Source of the DNA: Candidatus Rubrimentiphilum sp.
GTDB lineage: Bacteria > Vulcanimicrobiota > Vulcanimicrobiia > Vulcanimicrobiales > Vulcanimicrobiaceae
Assembly: GCA_035710515.1 (NCBI GenBank)
Contig: DASTDE010000003.1
Span: forward strand, 248,001-312,000
Direction of reading: 5' to 3'
DNA length: 64,000 nt
In this document: positions 33,469-40,439 of the stretch, one piece after another
Numbering within the stretch: the stretch's first letter is position 1
How the letters are laid out: the number at the start of each line of letters is the position of its first letter
Translations under genes and position numbers: made by a program
The notes under the pieces: model-generated
What the model saw: the letters and a program-made list of their open reading frames with translations, nothing else
What the model was told of the DNA's origin: nothing
The model's database searches: none

Positions 33469-33858
33469 ATGCATACAATATTTCGGGGCTCCCACATGGG
33501 TCGGTTCTGGTTTTGGATGGCCGTCTACATTCTCGCGGTGATCGCGCAAGCCGCGGCCTTTAACTTCAGACTCGTCCCGTCTTGGCTCGTCATTCCGGTT
33601 GCCCTCGTTCCGATAGTTCCTGCAGTTTTTGCCGCCATCGCGGTCATAGACCGGATGCGCTTGCTGGACGAACTTCAGCGCAGCATTCAATCGGAGGGGA
33701 TCCAATTCTCGTTCTTGATTACGGCAATCCTGACACTTTCTTACGGCTTCTTGGAGTCGTTTGCGCATTTTCCCAGACTATCAATGTCGCTCGTTATGCC
33801 CGTTCTGGTTTTCACTTGGGCAGTCGGACTCGCCATCGCATCGCGCCGGTATAGCTAG
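33469..33858 (+). CDS. Small membrane protein paired with an XRE regulator, 129 aa
   Basis: Four hydrophobic segments (about residues 13-31, 38-58, 75-92, 105-122) with a cytoplasmic basic loop ('DRMRLLDELQRSIQSEG'). This matches DUF2178-like membrane proteins, commonly encoded just before a short YozG-type XRE regulator, as here. A second ATG at 33496 is possible but would leave the consensus promoter 35 bases away without a ribosome site. Function in the literature is unclear; the pair may sense membrane stress. Confidence 0.75.
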   Translation: MHTIFRGSHMGRFWFWMAVYILAVIAQAAAFNFRLVPSWLVIPVALVPIVPAVFAAIAVIDRMRLLDELQRSIQSEGIQFSFLITAILTLSYGFLESFAHFPRLSMSLVMPVLVFTWAVGLAIASRRYS

Positions 33859-33864
33859 CTCGCA

Positions 33865-34062
33865 ATGAAAAACATCTTACGAGTTCTACGAAGCGAACGC
33901 GGCTGGTCGCAGGCAGATTTAGGCTGCCGGCTAGACGTAAGCCGGCAAACGATAAACGCGCTGGAGACCGGAAAGTATTCACCCAGCCTTCCGCTCGCGT
34001 TCAAGATCTCCAAATTGTTCGAAAAGTCCGTCGAAGATATTTTTGATCCGGCTTCCGAGTGA
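33865..34062 (+). CDS. YozG-like XRE transcriptional regulator
   Basis: 65 aa, a single helix-turn-helix domain: 'RSERGWSQADLGCRLDVSRQ' with recognition helix 'SRQTINALETGKYSP'. It ends 'VEDIFDPASE', the usual tail of this short family. It starts 6 bases after the membrane-protein gene. It likely represses the shared promoter through the inverted repeat at 33421-33446. Confidence 0.93.
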   Translation: MKNILRVLRSERGWSQADLGCRLDVSRQTINALETGKYSPSLPLAFKISKLFEKSVEDIFDPASE

Positions 34063-34070
34063 AGAAACCC

Positions 34071-34223
34071 CTAGACGTGCTCGTCCGGCTCCGCGTGATG
34101 CGCGTCTTTTTGGTCGTCGGCGTTCGGATTTAGGTCCGTGTCGCCGTAGACCGCTTCGGCCGATTCATGCGGGTCGTTCTCGCGCTCGGTTTGGTCTTCG
34201 TCGTCGAGTCGTTCGCGTTCCAT
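34071..34223 (-). CDS. Small acidic protein, 50 aa
   Basis: The ATG at 34223 has AGAAGG 6 bases upstream. The product is very hydrophilic and acidic, with many D/E/N/H residues ('DDEDQTERENDPHESAE'), and is probably disordered. A similar small acidic protein is encoded at 34903-35100, on the other side of the HAD gene. Function unknown. Confidence 0.5.
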   Translation of the reverse strand: MERERLDDEDQTERENDPHESAEAVYGDTDLNPNADDQKDAHHAEPDEHV

Positions 34224-34233
34224 ACTCATCCTT

Positions 34234-34899
34234 CTAGTCTGCGCGCACGCCGAGCTCGTCCAGATGCAGGCGCATCTCTTCGGGGTCGGCATACACACGA
34301 TAGGCTCCGGCCTGCTCCAGTTCTTGTTGCCCGTATCCGCCGCTCAGTAATCCAACACCTAGAAAGTTCGCGCGCCGCGCCGCGAGCATGTCCCAAACAC
34401 TGTCGCCGACAACCATTGTATCTACATCGCGCACGTGCAGCGCTTCGGCGGCGGCGAGAAAGAGATCGGGATCGGGCTTGGCGCGCTTTACCTTCTCGCG
34501 AGTAATAACCGGCTCGTCGTCACCGATGCCGAGCAGTTGCAGCATCGGCTGGGCCGTTTCGAGCCGGCCGCTCGTCGCGATAATATAGGGGATTTTCGCT
34601 TCCCGCAAATCCGCGAGTAATTCCCGTGCACCCGGTAATACGGAGATCGACGGCGCGCGCCGCCGGAATTCTTGCGCGTGCAGCTCAGTCAGACGCTTTA
34701 CCGTGGCTTCGTCCAGGTCCATATTCAATTCACGCGTGAGCGCACGCATCATCAGGCCGCCGCTCATGCCGATGCGCCGGTGGATCCGCCAAATGGACAG
34801 ATCGTAGCCGCACTCGCGCAACGCGGTATGCCACGCCATGACGTGCTGATAGACGCTGTCGACCAGCGTCCCATCGAGATCGAATATGAATGCCGCCAA
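34234..34899 (-). CDS. HAD-superfamily phosphatase (phosphoglycolate-phosphatase-like)
   Basis: 221 aa. Motif I F-D-L-D-G-T-L-V-D (residues 5-13), motif II T-S-G-R near residue 112, motif III Lys in 'REKVKRAKPDPDLFL', motif IV G-D-S-V-W-D. A helical cap (residues about 18-80) makes it a subfamily I member, like phosphoglycolate or sugar-phosphate phosphatases. It lies between two small acidic-protein genes in the same direction. The substrate cannot be set from sequence. Confidence 0.93.
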   Translation of the reverse strand: MAAFIFDLDGTLVDSVYQHVMAWHTALRECGYDLSIWRIHRRIGMSGGLMMRALTRELNMDLDEATVKRLTELHAQEFRRRAPSISVLPGARELLADLREAKIPYIIATSGRLETAQPMLQLLGIGDDEPVITREKVKRAKPDPDLFLAAAEALHVRDVDTMVVGDSVWDMLAARRANFLGVGLLSGGYGQQELEQAGAYRVYADPEEMRLHLDELGVRAD

Positions 34900-34902
34900 G
34901 GC

Positions 34903-35100
34903 TTATTGCTTCTTCGGTTGGTTCACGCCGAAGATGTTTTCTTCCATCGCGCGATCGTCTTCTTGCGAATCGATCCCAGGATCCATCGCTTCATCGTGCT
35001 CGATGTCGTCGCGCTCCGGGCCGTCCAATTTCGTTTGATTCTCAGTCAGATCGTCTTGCGGTATCTCGCCGAATTCGTCTCTTGGAAGTTTCTCGTCCAT
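34903..35100 (-). CDS. Small acidic protein, 65 aa
   Basis: Starts with M-D-E-K-L-P-R-D-E-F-G-E-I-P. It is highly charged, without cysteines or hydrophobic segments, ending P-K-K-Q, and is probably unstructured. It sits 3 bases upstream of the HAD gene. It overlaps the divergent start of the DUF1801 pseudogene. Compare 34071-34223. Confidence 0.6.
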   Translation of the reverse strand: MDEKLPRDEFGEIPQDDLTENQTKLDGPERDDIEHDEAMDPGIDSQEDDRAMEENIFGVNQPKKQ

Positions 35101-35125
35101 GACGCGCTTCTACCCGAAAAAGGCC

Positions 35126-35511
35126 ATGGTAGCCTCCACCGAAATGGACTTAGCCATGCGATCAAAAGCCGTCGACGCGTACCTTGGGCGCCTGAGCAGC
35201 GAGAAGCGAGCTGCGCTTGAGAGGCTGCGGAGGGCCATTAAGGCCGCAGCCCTAAGGCCGAGGAGTGCATCAGTTACCGGATGCCGGCCTTCCGCCTAAA
35301 CGGAAAGCTGCTCGTCGCATATGCCGCGGCTGCGAAACACTGCGCCTTTCACGCCGGCGCGCACCCGATTCGAGTGCACAAAAGTGAGCTCAAAGCTTAC
35401 GACACGCACAAAGGGACCATCCGTTTTCAGCCGGACGATCCGTTACCAATTGCACTTATTCGGAAACTTGTGAAAAGGCGAATTGCGGAGCACGCCGCCA
35501 GCCATTCATAG
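35126..35511 (+). pseudogene. DUF1801/YdhG-like protein gene broken by one frameshift
   Basis: The first part (R-S-K-A-V-D-A-Y-L-G-R-L ... A-I-K-A-A-A) and the second part (M-P-A-F-R-L-N-G-K-L-L-V-A-Y-A-A ... 'GTIRFQPDDPLPIALIRKLV') together make one DUF1801 domain, the fold related to iron chaperone YdhG. The frame breaks at GCAGCCCTAAGG (about 35247-35258). Adding one C restores the family sequence A-P-K-A-E-E-C-I-S-Y. A lost base in a C run, real or from sequencing, explains it. The second half (35281-35511) could still be translated from its own ATG. Confidence 0.8.
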
Positions 35512-35967
35512 CCGCTTTTCCACGCGCACTATGTCTGCATCATTCACGTAAGTTAGCCGCACACGCATGCCGGGCCTGATGGCTCCGCCGCATGCATTCG
35601 CCCTATGGAATCGCCCAAGAGCTTCATAACAAGAGTAGTCAAACACGGAGCTACCCACGATGAAACTCTCGTCTTTCCCGTCACGACTGGTCTGAAAAAG
35701 TTCGACGGGTCCTTCAGCCACGTGGTATTGGCCGGAGCGATACAAGCCCAGGTTACGCTGGTAGCTGGCGTACGGCAATAGTCCGGCAATAAGAGTCCAT
35801 AAGACGAAGAACGCCAGCAGCACCCACCAAGGCAGCCCGTTCGAGCGCGCTTTGCCACGCGTAATGATTAAACCAACCGTCAAAAAAACGATAGCGAGCA
35901 GAGCGGGAATGAGCTCAACCCAGTCGATCGGGTTTGTCGAGCCCAGATCAAATATCGTCTTGTACAC
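35506..35967 (-). CDS. Membrane protein, DUF3592-like, 153 aa
   Basis: The track of open frame begins inside the tRNA-Leu gene, so I place the start at the GTG 35967 (then Y-K-T-I-F-D-L-G). There are two transmembrane segments (about residues 20-38 and 50-70), the usual external beta domain 'GQYHVAEGPVELFQ', and a terminal 'RPGMRVRLTYVNDADIVRVE'. This is the layout of DUF3592-type proteins. Its 3' end touches the convergent DUF1801 remnant (6-base overlap). Function unknown. Confidence 0.65.
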   Translation of the reverse strand: MYKTIFDLGSTNPIDWVELIPALLAIVFLTVGLIITRGKARSNGLPWWVLLAFFVLWTLIAGLLPYASYQRNLGLYRSGQYHVAEGPVELFQTSRDGKDESFIVGSSVFDYSCYEALGRFHRANACGGAIRPGMRVRLTYVNDADIVRVEKRL

Positions 35968-35989
35968 GTGCTGCGAAGCTAACGTATTC

Positions 35990-36289
35990 TGGGACGGCCG
36001 AGACTTGAACTCGGACGGCCTTTCGGCCAGCAAATTTTCGCACCACTATAGCTTTCGCTACCGCCCTTTTAGGCGTTTGATGGTCCGGACTGTGCCTTGA
36101 CCTTATGGCTTACGCCACGTAGGCCGCGCCCGTCCAGTCTCTACACCTTCCGCGCTTGCGGCTTGGCTCGGCGTTGGCACTTGCACATTCTGCAAAAGCG
36201 TTCACCGAATTTGAGCGCATCCCGCGGGCGGTTTCCCGGTCCGCGGCTCCAACGAAGTCTGCTGTGTCTACCTGTTCCACCACCGTCCC
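35990..36289 (-). tRNA. tRNA-Leu(UAA) interrupted by a group I intron
   Basis: The 5' exon is 36289-36255 (35 nt: acceptor GGGACGG, D arm, anticodon stem GCAGA, then CTT). The 3' exon is 36038-35990 (49 nt: AAAA, TTTGC, variable arm GGCC-GAAA-GGCC, T arm CCGAG-TTCAAGT-CTCGG, acceptor CCGTCCC, A). Joined, they give an 84-nt tRNA with loop CTTAAAA, anticodon UAA, and a long variable arm as leucine tRNAs have. CCA is not encoded. The break lies between U34 and A35. Confidence 0.95.
36039..36254 (-). ncRNA. Group I intron (self-splicing ribozyme, IC3-like), 216 nt
   Basis: It follows a 5' exon ending in U and ends in G, as group I introns do. The conserved core can be read on the minus strand. 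The P element is in CTCAAATTCGGTGAACGC, and GCCGAGCCAAGCCGCAAG is the Q region. GAGACTGGACGGG is the R region (36129-36147 with flanks), and AAGGCACAGTCC is the S region (36087-36098), followed by a GTAGCGAAAGCTA P9-type hairpin. Length, position and core wording closely parallel the cyanobacterial tRNA-Leu(UAA) intron. There is no room for a homing endonuclease. Confidence 0.92.
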
Positions 36290-36295
36290 ATAACG

Positions 36296-36332
36296 AAGGG
36301 GCGGTCGACTCTTATTGAATGGAGCGCCCCTT
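36296..36332. other. Hairpin upstream of tRNA-Leu
   Basis: AAGGGGCG (36296-36303) and CGCCCCTT (36325-36332) are perfect 8-base arms with a 21-base loop, followed rightward by TTACTG. It lies between tRNA-Leu (leftward) and the phosphoribosyltransferase gene (rightward). Its role is unclear; apart from this hairpin, 36290-36387 shows nothing else I can name. Confidence 0.4.
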
Positions 36333-36387
36333 TACTGCTTGGCGGACCCGCAGGGCGCTTGGGCGGCCGCTCACAAAGTTGTGCTGA

Positions 36388-37044
36388 ATGCTCTTTCGCG
36401 ATCGCGCTGACGCCGGACGCCGGCTGGCCGAAAAGCTGTCGGCTTATGCCGGCGGCAATACGCGCGTGCTCGCGCTTCCGCGTGGCGGCGTGCCGGTCGC
36501 GTTCGAGGTGGCACGGTCATTGAACGCTCCGCTCGATGTTTTTGTGGTGCGCAAACTCGGCGTTCCCGGACATGAAGAGCTCGCCATGGGCGCAATCGCA
36601 TCGGGAGGCGTGCGCGTCTTAAATGAAGACACGATCGCGCAGCTGCGCATCAGCCAAGAGACCGTCGATGCCGTCACCAAGTCTGAGCTCGGCGAGCTGA
36701 ACCGGCGCGAAGCGGTTTACCGCGACGGCTTGCCTGCGCACGACGTCGCCGGCAAACCCGTCATTCTCATCGATGATGGCCTCGCAACCGGCGCGAGCAT
36801 GTACGCGGCCGTCCTGGCATTGCGCGCGCGATCGCCGAGCCGCACGATTGTGGCCGTTCCGGTCGCTCCGCTCGAAACGTGCGAAGCGATTGCACGGCAC
36901 GTGGACGAAATGGTCTGCGCCGAAACGCCCGAGCCGTTTCGCGGCGTCGGCGCCTGGTACCACGATTTCAGGCAAGTTGACGATGAGGAAGTGCGCCTAA
37001 TGCTTCGTCGCGCGCGACCGGTGACGGACCGGGATGGCAACTGA
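36388..37044 (+). CDS. Phosphoribosyltransferase-family protein
   Basis: 218 aa, type I PRTase fold. The PRPP loop is V-I-L-I-D-D-G-L-A-T-G-A-S near residues 129-141, and a flexible hood segment ('VRKLGVPGHEELAMGAIASG') is typical of the stand-alone group annotated 'phosphoribosyltransferase' and often fused or adjacent to an alpha/beta hydrolase. That partner follows here, overlapping by 11 bases. The purine or other base used is not evident. Confidence 0.92.
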   Translation: MLFRDRADAGRRLAEKLSAYAGGNTRVLALPRGGVPVAFEVARSLNAPLDVFVVRKLGVPGHEELAMGAIASGGVRVLNEDTIAQLRISQETVDAVTKSELGELNRREAVYRDGLPAHDVAGKPVILIDDGLATGASMYAAVLALRARSPSRTIVAVPVAPLETCEAIARHVDEMVCAETPEPFRGVGAWYHDFRQVDDEEVRLMLRRARPVTDRDGN

Positions 37045-37690
37045 GCGCGAAATCCACTTTGGTTCCGGTGATCGAAAGCTCACCGGAGATCTCAACATGT
37101 CCGAGCCCGCGCGTGCCTTGGTCATTTTCGCGCATGGCAGCGGCAGCGGGCGGCGCAGCCCGCGAAATCGCTTCGTCGCGTCCAGTCTCAATGAAGCCGG
37201 CATCGCAACGTTGCTCTTGGATCTGCTCACCAAAAACGAAGAACTGCTCGATGATCGCACGGCTTCGCTGCGCTTCGACATCGGCTTGCTGGCGCGTCGG
37301 ATAACCGCCGTCACCGACTGGGCGCGCGGGCAAAAAGCCTTCGCGCGGATGCCGGTGGGCTATTTCGGCGCAAGCACCGGCGCCGGCGCGGCGCTTCTGG
37401 CCGCCTCCGAACGCAACGACATTTACGCCGTCGTTTCGCGCGGCGGCCGTCCCGATCTCGCCGGCGACGCACTCCGGGCTGTCCGCGCTCCTACATTACT
37501 GATTGTCGGCGCGCGAGATCCCGTCGTCTTGGAGCTGAACCGCAAAGCGGCGACGCAATTAAGCAGCCACGAGATTACCATCGTTCCCGATGCGACGCAT
37601 CTCTTCGAAGAGGCGGGTATGCTCGAAGAGGTTGTTTCGCTTGCGCAGCGATGGTTTCTGCAACACCTGCCGGAACGGCGTCCGGCTTGA
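37034..37690 (+). CDS. Dienelactone-hydrolase-like alpha/beta hydrolase
   Basis: 218 aa. Oxyanion region H-G-S-G-S-G-R near residue 35, nucleophile elbow G-A-S-T-G-A-G (about residues 115-121), a late G-A-R-D-P acid loop and D-A-T-H-L-F with the catalytic His. It belongs to the group of small hydrolases found next to, or fused with, the phosphoribosyltransferase encoded upstream. Substrate unknown; the paired occurrence suggests one pathway or a stress-related function. Confidence 0.9.
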   Translation: MATEREIHFGSGDRKLTGDLNMSEPARALVIFAHGSGSGRRSPRNRFVASSLNEAGIATLLLDLLTKNEELLDDRTASLRFDIGLLARRITAVTDWARGQKAFARMPVGYFGASTGAGAALLAASERNDIYAVVSRGGRPDLAGDALRAVRAPTLLIVGARDPVVLELNRKAATQLSSHEITIVPDATHLFEEAGMLEEVVSLAQRWFLQHLPERRPA

Positions 37691-38622
37691 GCATCTTTCC
37701 AAAGAACGCCGAAGCGGCAACGGTCGAGATCGACGGCCACCGCGTCGGGCTAACCAACCTGAATAAGGTCTTCTGGCCGAAACTCGGCCTGCGCAAGCGC
37801 GACTTGCTCGAGTATTACGTGCGCATCGCGCCGGTGCTGTTGCCGCACCTGCGCGGCAAGGCCATCGTCATGAAACGCTATCCGAATGGGATCGACGGCG
37901 ATTTCTTCTTCATGAAACGCACGCCGCCGTCGCGCCCCGATTGGATCAAGACCTGTCCGATCGCGCACGGCAAAGGCATCATCGACTTTCCCCTTGCGCC
38001 GGACCGCGCGGCGCTGCTGTGGCTCATTAACTTGGGATGCATCGACCTCAATCCATGGTACGCGCCTTGCGACTCGCCCGATCAGCCGGATTACTTGCAC
38101 TTCGATCTCGATCCGCAGGGAGCGCCATTTTCGGCCGTGCGCGAAGCCGCGCTGATCGTAAACGATGCGCTTACCGCGCTCAAAATGACGGTCTTCGCGA
38201 AGACTTCAGGCGGTCACGGCATGCATCTCTACGTGGGAATTAAGCGCGGCCCCAAGCAGCACGAGGTGTGGGCAATTGCCAAGAGTATCGGGCATGAGCT
38301 CGCGCGCGCGCACCGCGACCTGCTCACGGTCGAGTACAAGGTGGCCAAACGCCCGCGGGGCACCGTGCTCGTGGATTACAACCAAAATGCGAGTGGGCGC
38401 ACGTTAAGTAGTATTTACAGTGTTCGGCCAAATCTTTACGCTGGCGTGTCCATGCCGGTGACATGGGAGGAAGTCGAGCGCGGAATAACGCCGCAAGACT
38501 TCACCATACTAAATTCGGTTAAGCGCGTAAACCGAATTGGGGATTTGTGGGCGCCCCTTCTGCAGAAACGGGGGAGGTACAACCTTGGCGCGTTGATTAA
38601 GGAGATGGGCCTTGGCGGATAG
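37687..38622 (+). CDS. ligD: LigD-type polymerase/primase domain protein; 3' end replaced by island DNA
   Basis: The start is TTG 37687, which overlaps the previous TGA (TTGA). The 311 aa cover the archaeo-eukaryotic primase-like polymerase domain of bacterial NHEJ LigD: 'LTNLNKVFWPKLGLRKRDLL', the D-L-D-P metal site, S-G-G-H-G-M-H-L-Y and V-D-Y-N-Q-N. No ligase or nuclease domain and no ku gene are in the window. From V-D-Y-N-Q-N onward (base 38379) codon use turns AT-richer. A second, host-like copy of the same 3' end lies at 41803-42033, so the present end probably came with the island. Confidence 0.92.
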   Translation: MSIFPKNAEAATVEIDGHRVGLTNLNKVFWPKLGLRKRDLLEYYVRIAPVLLPHLRGKAIVMKRYPNGIDGDFFFMKRTPPSRPDWIKTCPIAHGKGIIDFPLAPDRAALLWLINLGCIDLNPWYAPCDSPDQPDYLHFDLDPQGAPFSAVREAALIVNDALTALKMTVFAKTSGGHGMHLYVGIKRGPKQHEVWAIAKSIGHELARAHRDLLTVEYKVAKRPRGTVLVDYNQNASGRTLSSIYSVRPNLYAGVSMPVTWEEVERGITPQDFTILNSVKRVNRIGDLWAPLLQKRGRYNLGALIKEMGLGG

Positions 38623-38624
38623 TT

Positions 38625-39170
38625 CTACTCCCGACTTGTACCTGGACTATTCCGCAGCCGTTCGAGGTAATCCACATCTAACTCGTCACGCAGAATCTGG
38701 CGTGAGCGCTCGATGAGACGGCACTTCGTAAATTCGTCGGCTTCAAAGAAATAGGCTCGCAGCACCTCGAGCATTTCCAAGTCATGCATTAATTTTTCCG
38801 GGGCCGCCTTTGCCACATACTCCTCAAAATGCTGGGGCGGCACGCCGGCCGCTTTGGCGATCTTAAGCAACATCTTCGCGTTCATGCCGCGGCGCAGTAG
38901 TTGTGAAAGATAAGAGGGGTCGAACCCTACTTTTTGCGCGATAGCCTGCTTGAGGATTCCGTGGGCCCCTAATTCAATCAACTGCTCATTGACAGTGCGT
39001 GCGGGTACGGCGCGATGCCTATGGCGACGGTGGCCTCTTTGCTGCGCGGTCGCGGAGGTTGGTCGCGAGTCGGATTGGGGCACCGCGTCCTCCAATTCCC
39101 GCGCGATTCGCATGACGACTTCATGCAGTGTCGCGATGCCTTCTTCCGATAGGCTCTTCCGTGGCCGCAT
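38625..39170 (-). CDS. XRE-like helix-turn-helix regulator, 181 aa (island)
   Basis: Residues about 60-120 hold a helix-turn-helix ('ILKQAIAQKVGFDPSYLSQL'). The N-terminal third is basic and His/Arg-rich (R-G-H-R-R-H-R-H-R). A C-terminal helical part follows. The gene is divergent from the short XRE gene at 39245, the layout of phage CI/Cro-type switches. It begins at ATG 39170 with AAAGGG close upstream. It converges on the ligD end with a 2-base gap. Confidence 0.75.
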   Translation of the reverse strand: MRPRKSLSEEGIATLHEVVMRIARELEDAVPQSDSRPTSATAQQRGHRRHRHRAVPARTVNEQLIELGAHGILKQAIAQKVGFDPSYLSQLLRRGMNAKMLLKIAKAAGVPPQHFEEYVAKAAPEKLMHDLEMLEVLRAYFFEADEFTKCRLIERSRQILRDELDVDYLERLRNSPGTSRE

Positions 39171-39190
39171 AAGCCCTTTGAGTTAATCGC

Positions 39191-39202
39191 TAAAGCGCTT
39201 TA
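39191..39202. promoter_or_regulatory. 12-bp palindrome TAAAGCGCTTTA
   Basis: A perfect palindrome in the 74-base divergent region between the two XRE genes, nearer the leftward gene. It is probably an operator. Confidence 0.55.
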
Positions 39203-39209
39203 TCCTTTT

Positions 39210-39238
39210 TTGGGATATCCCAATAGGGGTTCTAGAGT
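39210..39238 (+). promoter_or_regulatory. Promoter of the short XRE gene overlapping a 14-bp palindrome
   Basis: TTGGGATATCCCAA (39210-39223) is a perfect palindrome whose first six bases serve as -35 (TTGGGA). TAGAGT (39233-39238) is the -10, 17 bases on. The GTG start follows after 6 bases, with no ribosome site. Confidence 0.6.
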
Positions 39239-39244
39239 AAACGG

Positions 39245-39472
39245 GTGAGCCGCAGCATCTATTCACCCCGTTATGCGGTCTTGCGCGCCCTGCTGGTCAG
39301 GGAGCGTGAAAAGCGGGGCTTCACGCAAGGCGAAGTGGCCAGACAAATGGGCCGGCCGCAATCCTTCATCAGTAAGGTGGAGTCTGGCGAGCGGCGGCTC
39401 GACGTCATAGAACTTTTCGAAATCCTTGATATCCTAGGCGTGGACCGAGCCCGCTTCATGAGGCTGATTTAG
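39245..39472 (+). CDS. Short XRE-family regulator, 75 aa (island)
   Basis: A single HTH domain: 'LLVREREKRGFTQGEVARQM' then 'GRPQSFISKVESGERRLDVI'. It begins with GTG. Its promoter overlaps a 14-bp palindrome, so it may repress itself. It is divergent from the larger regulator at 38625-39170. The two together probably set the on/off state of the island. Confidence 0.9.
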   Translation: MSRSIYSPRYAVLRALLVREREKRGFTQGEVARQMGRPQSFISKVESGERRLDVIELFEILDILGVDRARFMRLI

Positions 39473-39505
39473 GCCCAAAGACTCGTTCGCGCGTGCCCCG
39501 CTTCG

Positions 39506-39823
39506 CTAACCCTTCAATTTGTTTATCATCGAATCCAGATTTTCGTCAACTTTAAGCGTCTGGCGCCGCGCGAGTTCAAAAAGTTCCCTAATCCAGTGTC
39601 CCGGGATCACGCCCGCGCGCGAGTCAACCGATGTTAATAGGTCGCCGTTGGCATTCGTAATGGCCATATTATAGAACTCAGCCATGTTCCTAATCGTGAT
39701 GCGATTTTCACCAACGCGAGTGGTGACAACGTCGCCTTGAGCCAACCACGAAATGGCACCTTTTTTTGTCCTATCCAATACGAGCCGCAAAACCTCAACG
39801 GCCTTGGGATCAACAGTGCTCAT
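39506..39823 (-). CDS. Hypothetical protein, 105 aa (island)
   Basis: The order is a helix ('VEVLRLVLDRTKKGAISWLA'), strands with 'VVTTRVGENRITIR', a turn containing N-A-N-G-D, then a C-terminal helix 'WIRELFELARRQ'. This strand-turn pattern (K-G-x-I-S-W ... G-x-x-x-I-x-I) resembles small domains I have seen next to membrane effectors in accessory islands, but I cannot name it. The start overlaps the stop of the 2-TM gene upstream by 4 bases (ATGA), so the two are made together. Confidence 0.65.
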   Translation of the reverse strand: MSTVDPKAVEVLRLVLDRTKKGAISWLAQGDVVTTRVGENRITIRNMAEFYNMAITNANGDLLTSVDSRAGVIPGHWIRELFELARRQTLKVDENLDSMINKLKG

Positions 39824-40437
39824 TTCATCCCTACTTGGCTACGAATGTCGGCGGACACCTCGTTTAACCAATCAAGTTGATGGTATATCGACTTGTTAAA
39901 CGAGGCAATGTCTGGTTCGGGCACACCTTGGCCATTCAAAAATTTTTCGACGTAATTGTCCATTTCAGTTAGCTCCGCGGCCGTACTATCAAGAAATCCC
40001 GCATGCTCCGCTTTCATCGTGGCGTGCATAGCCTTGACCGTCGCCAGCGATCGCTTTACATCAGAGTATCGCTCGTGGAGTTGGGCCCACTTCTTGTCGC
40101 GATGCATTTCCGACACGGTTTGCAGAGTTGAGGCGGCCTTCGTTAACTCGGTTAAGGTATCGTACCTGCCAAGGTCGGCACGTACCGTGCCGACAGCCTT
40201 ATTTGCTGCGCTTGCTGCCGTTTCCGTTCGGTGGAGTTGAATTAGGGTAATAGCGAAGCCGAGGACAGTGATTGCCACCCCGCTTACACTTGCAACCGAA
40301 TCGGCGTGCGACTTCGTTATGAGCCCGACGAAGATTACGGCTAAGAGAACGGCGATCCCCACGATGACGGCCGCAATGCCGGCCATAGCCCAAGATGATA
40401 TGGGCTCGCGCAATTCCGTCTTAGTCACGTGATGCAC
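39820..40437 (-). CDS. Two-helix membrane protein with long cytoplasmic helical domain, 205 aa (island)
   Basis: Two transmembrane segments (about residues 16-40 and 48-66) are followed by about 135 residues of mainly amphipathic helix ('HERYSDVKRSLATVKAMHAT') that may form a coiled coil. No catalytic motif. It lies 2 bases after the RHH gene and is coupled to the 105-aa gene. A membrane anchor plus a small soluble partner under an RHH repressor is a layout seen in toxin or defence modules, but nothing here proves that. Confidence 0.65.
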   Translation of the reverse strand: MHHVTKTELREPISSWAMAGIAAVIVGIAVLLAVIFVGLITKSHADSVASVSGVAITVLGFAITLIQLHRTETAASAANKAVGTVRADLGRYDTLTELTKAASTLQTVSEMHRDKKWAQLHERYSDVKRSLATVKAMHATMKAEHAGFLDSTAAELTEMDNYVEKFLNGQGVPEPDIASFNKSIYHQLDWLNEVSADIRSQVGMK

Positions 40438-40439
40438 AC

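Noticed and set aside
35968-36033. N-terminal extension of the 35506 membrane protein into the tRNA
   Set aside because: These codons are the tRNA-Leu 3' exon and end of the intron; the hydrophobic protein can start at GTG 35967.
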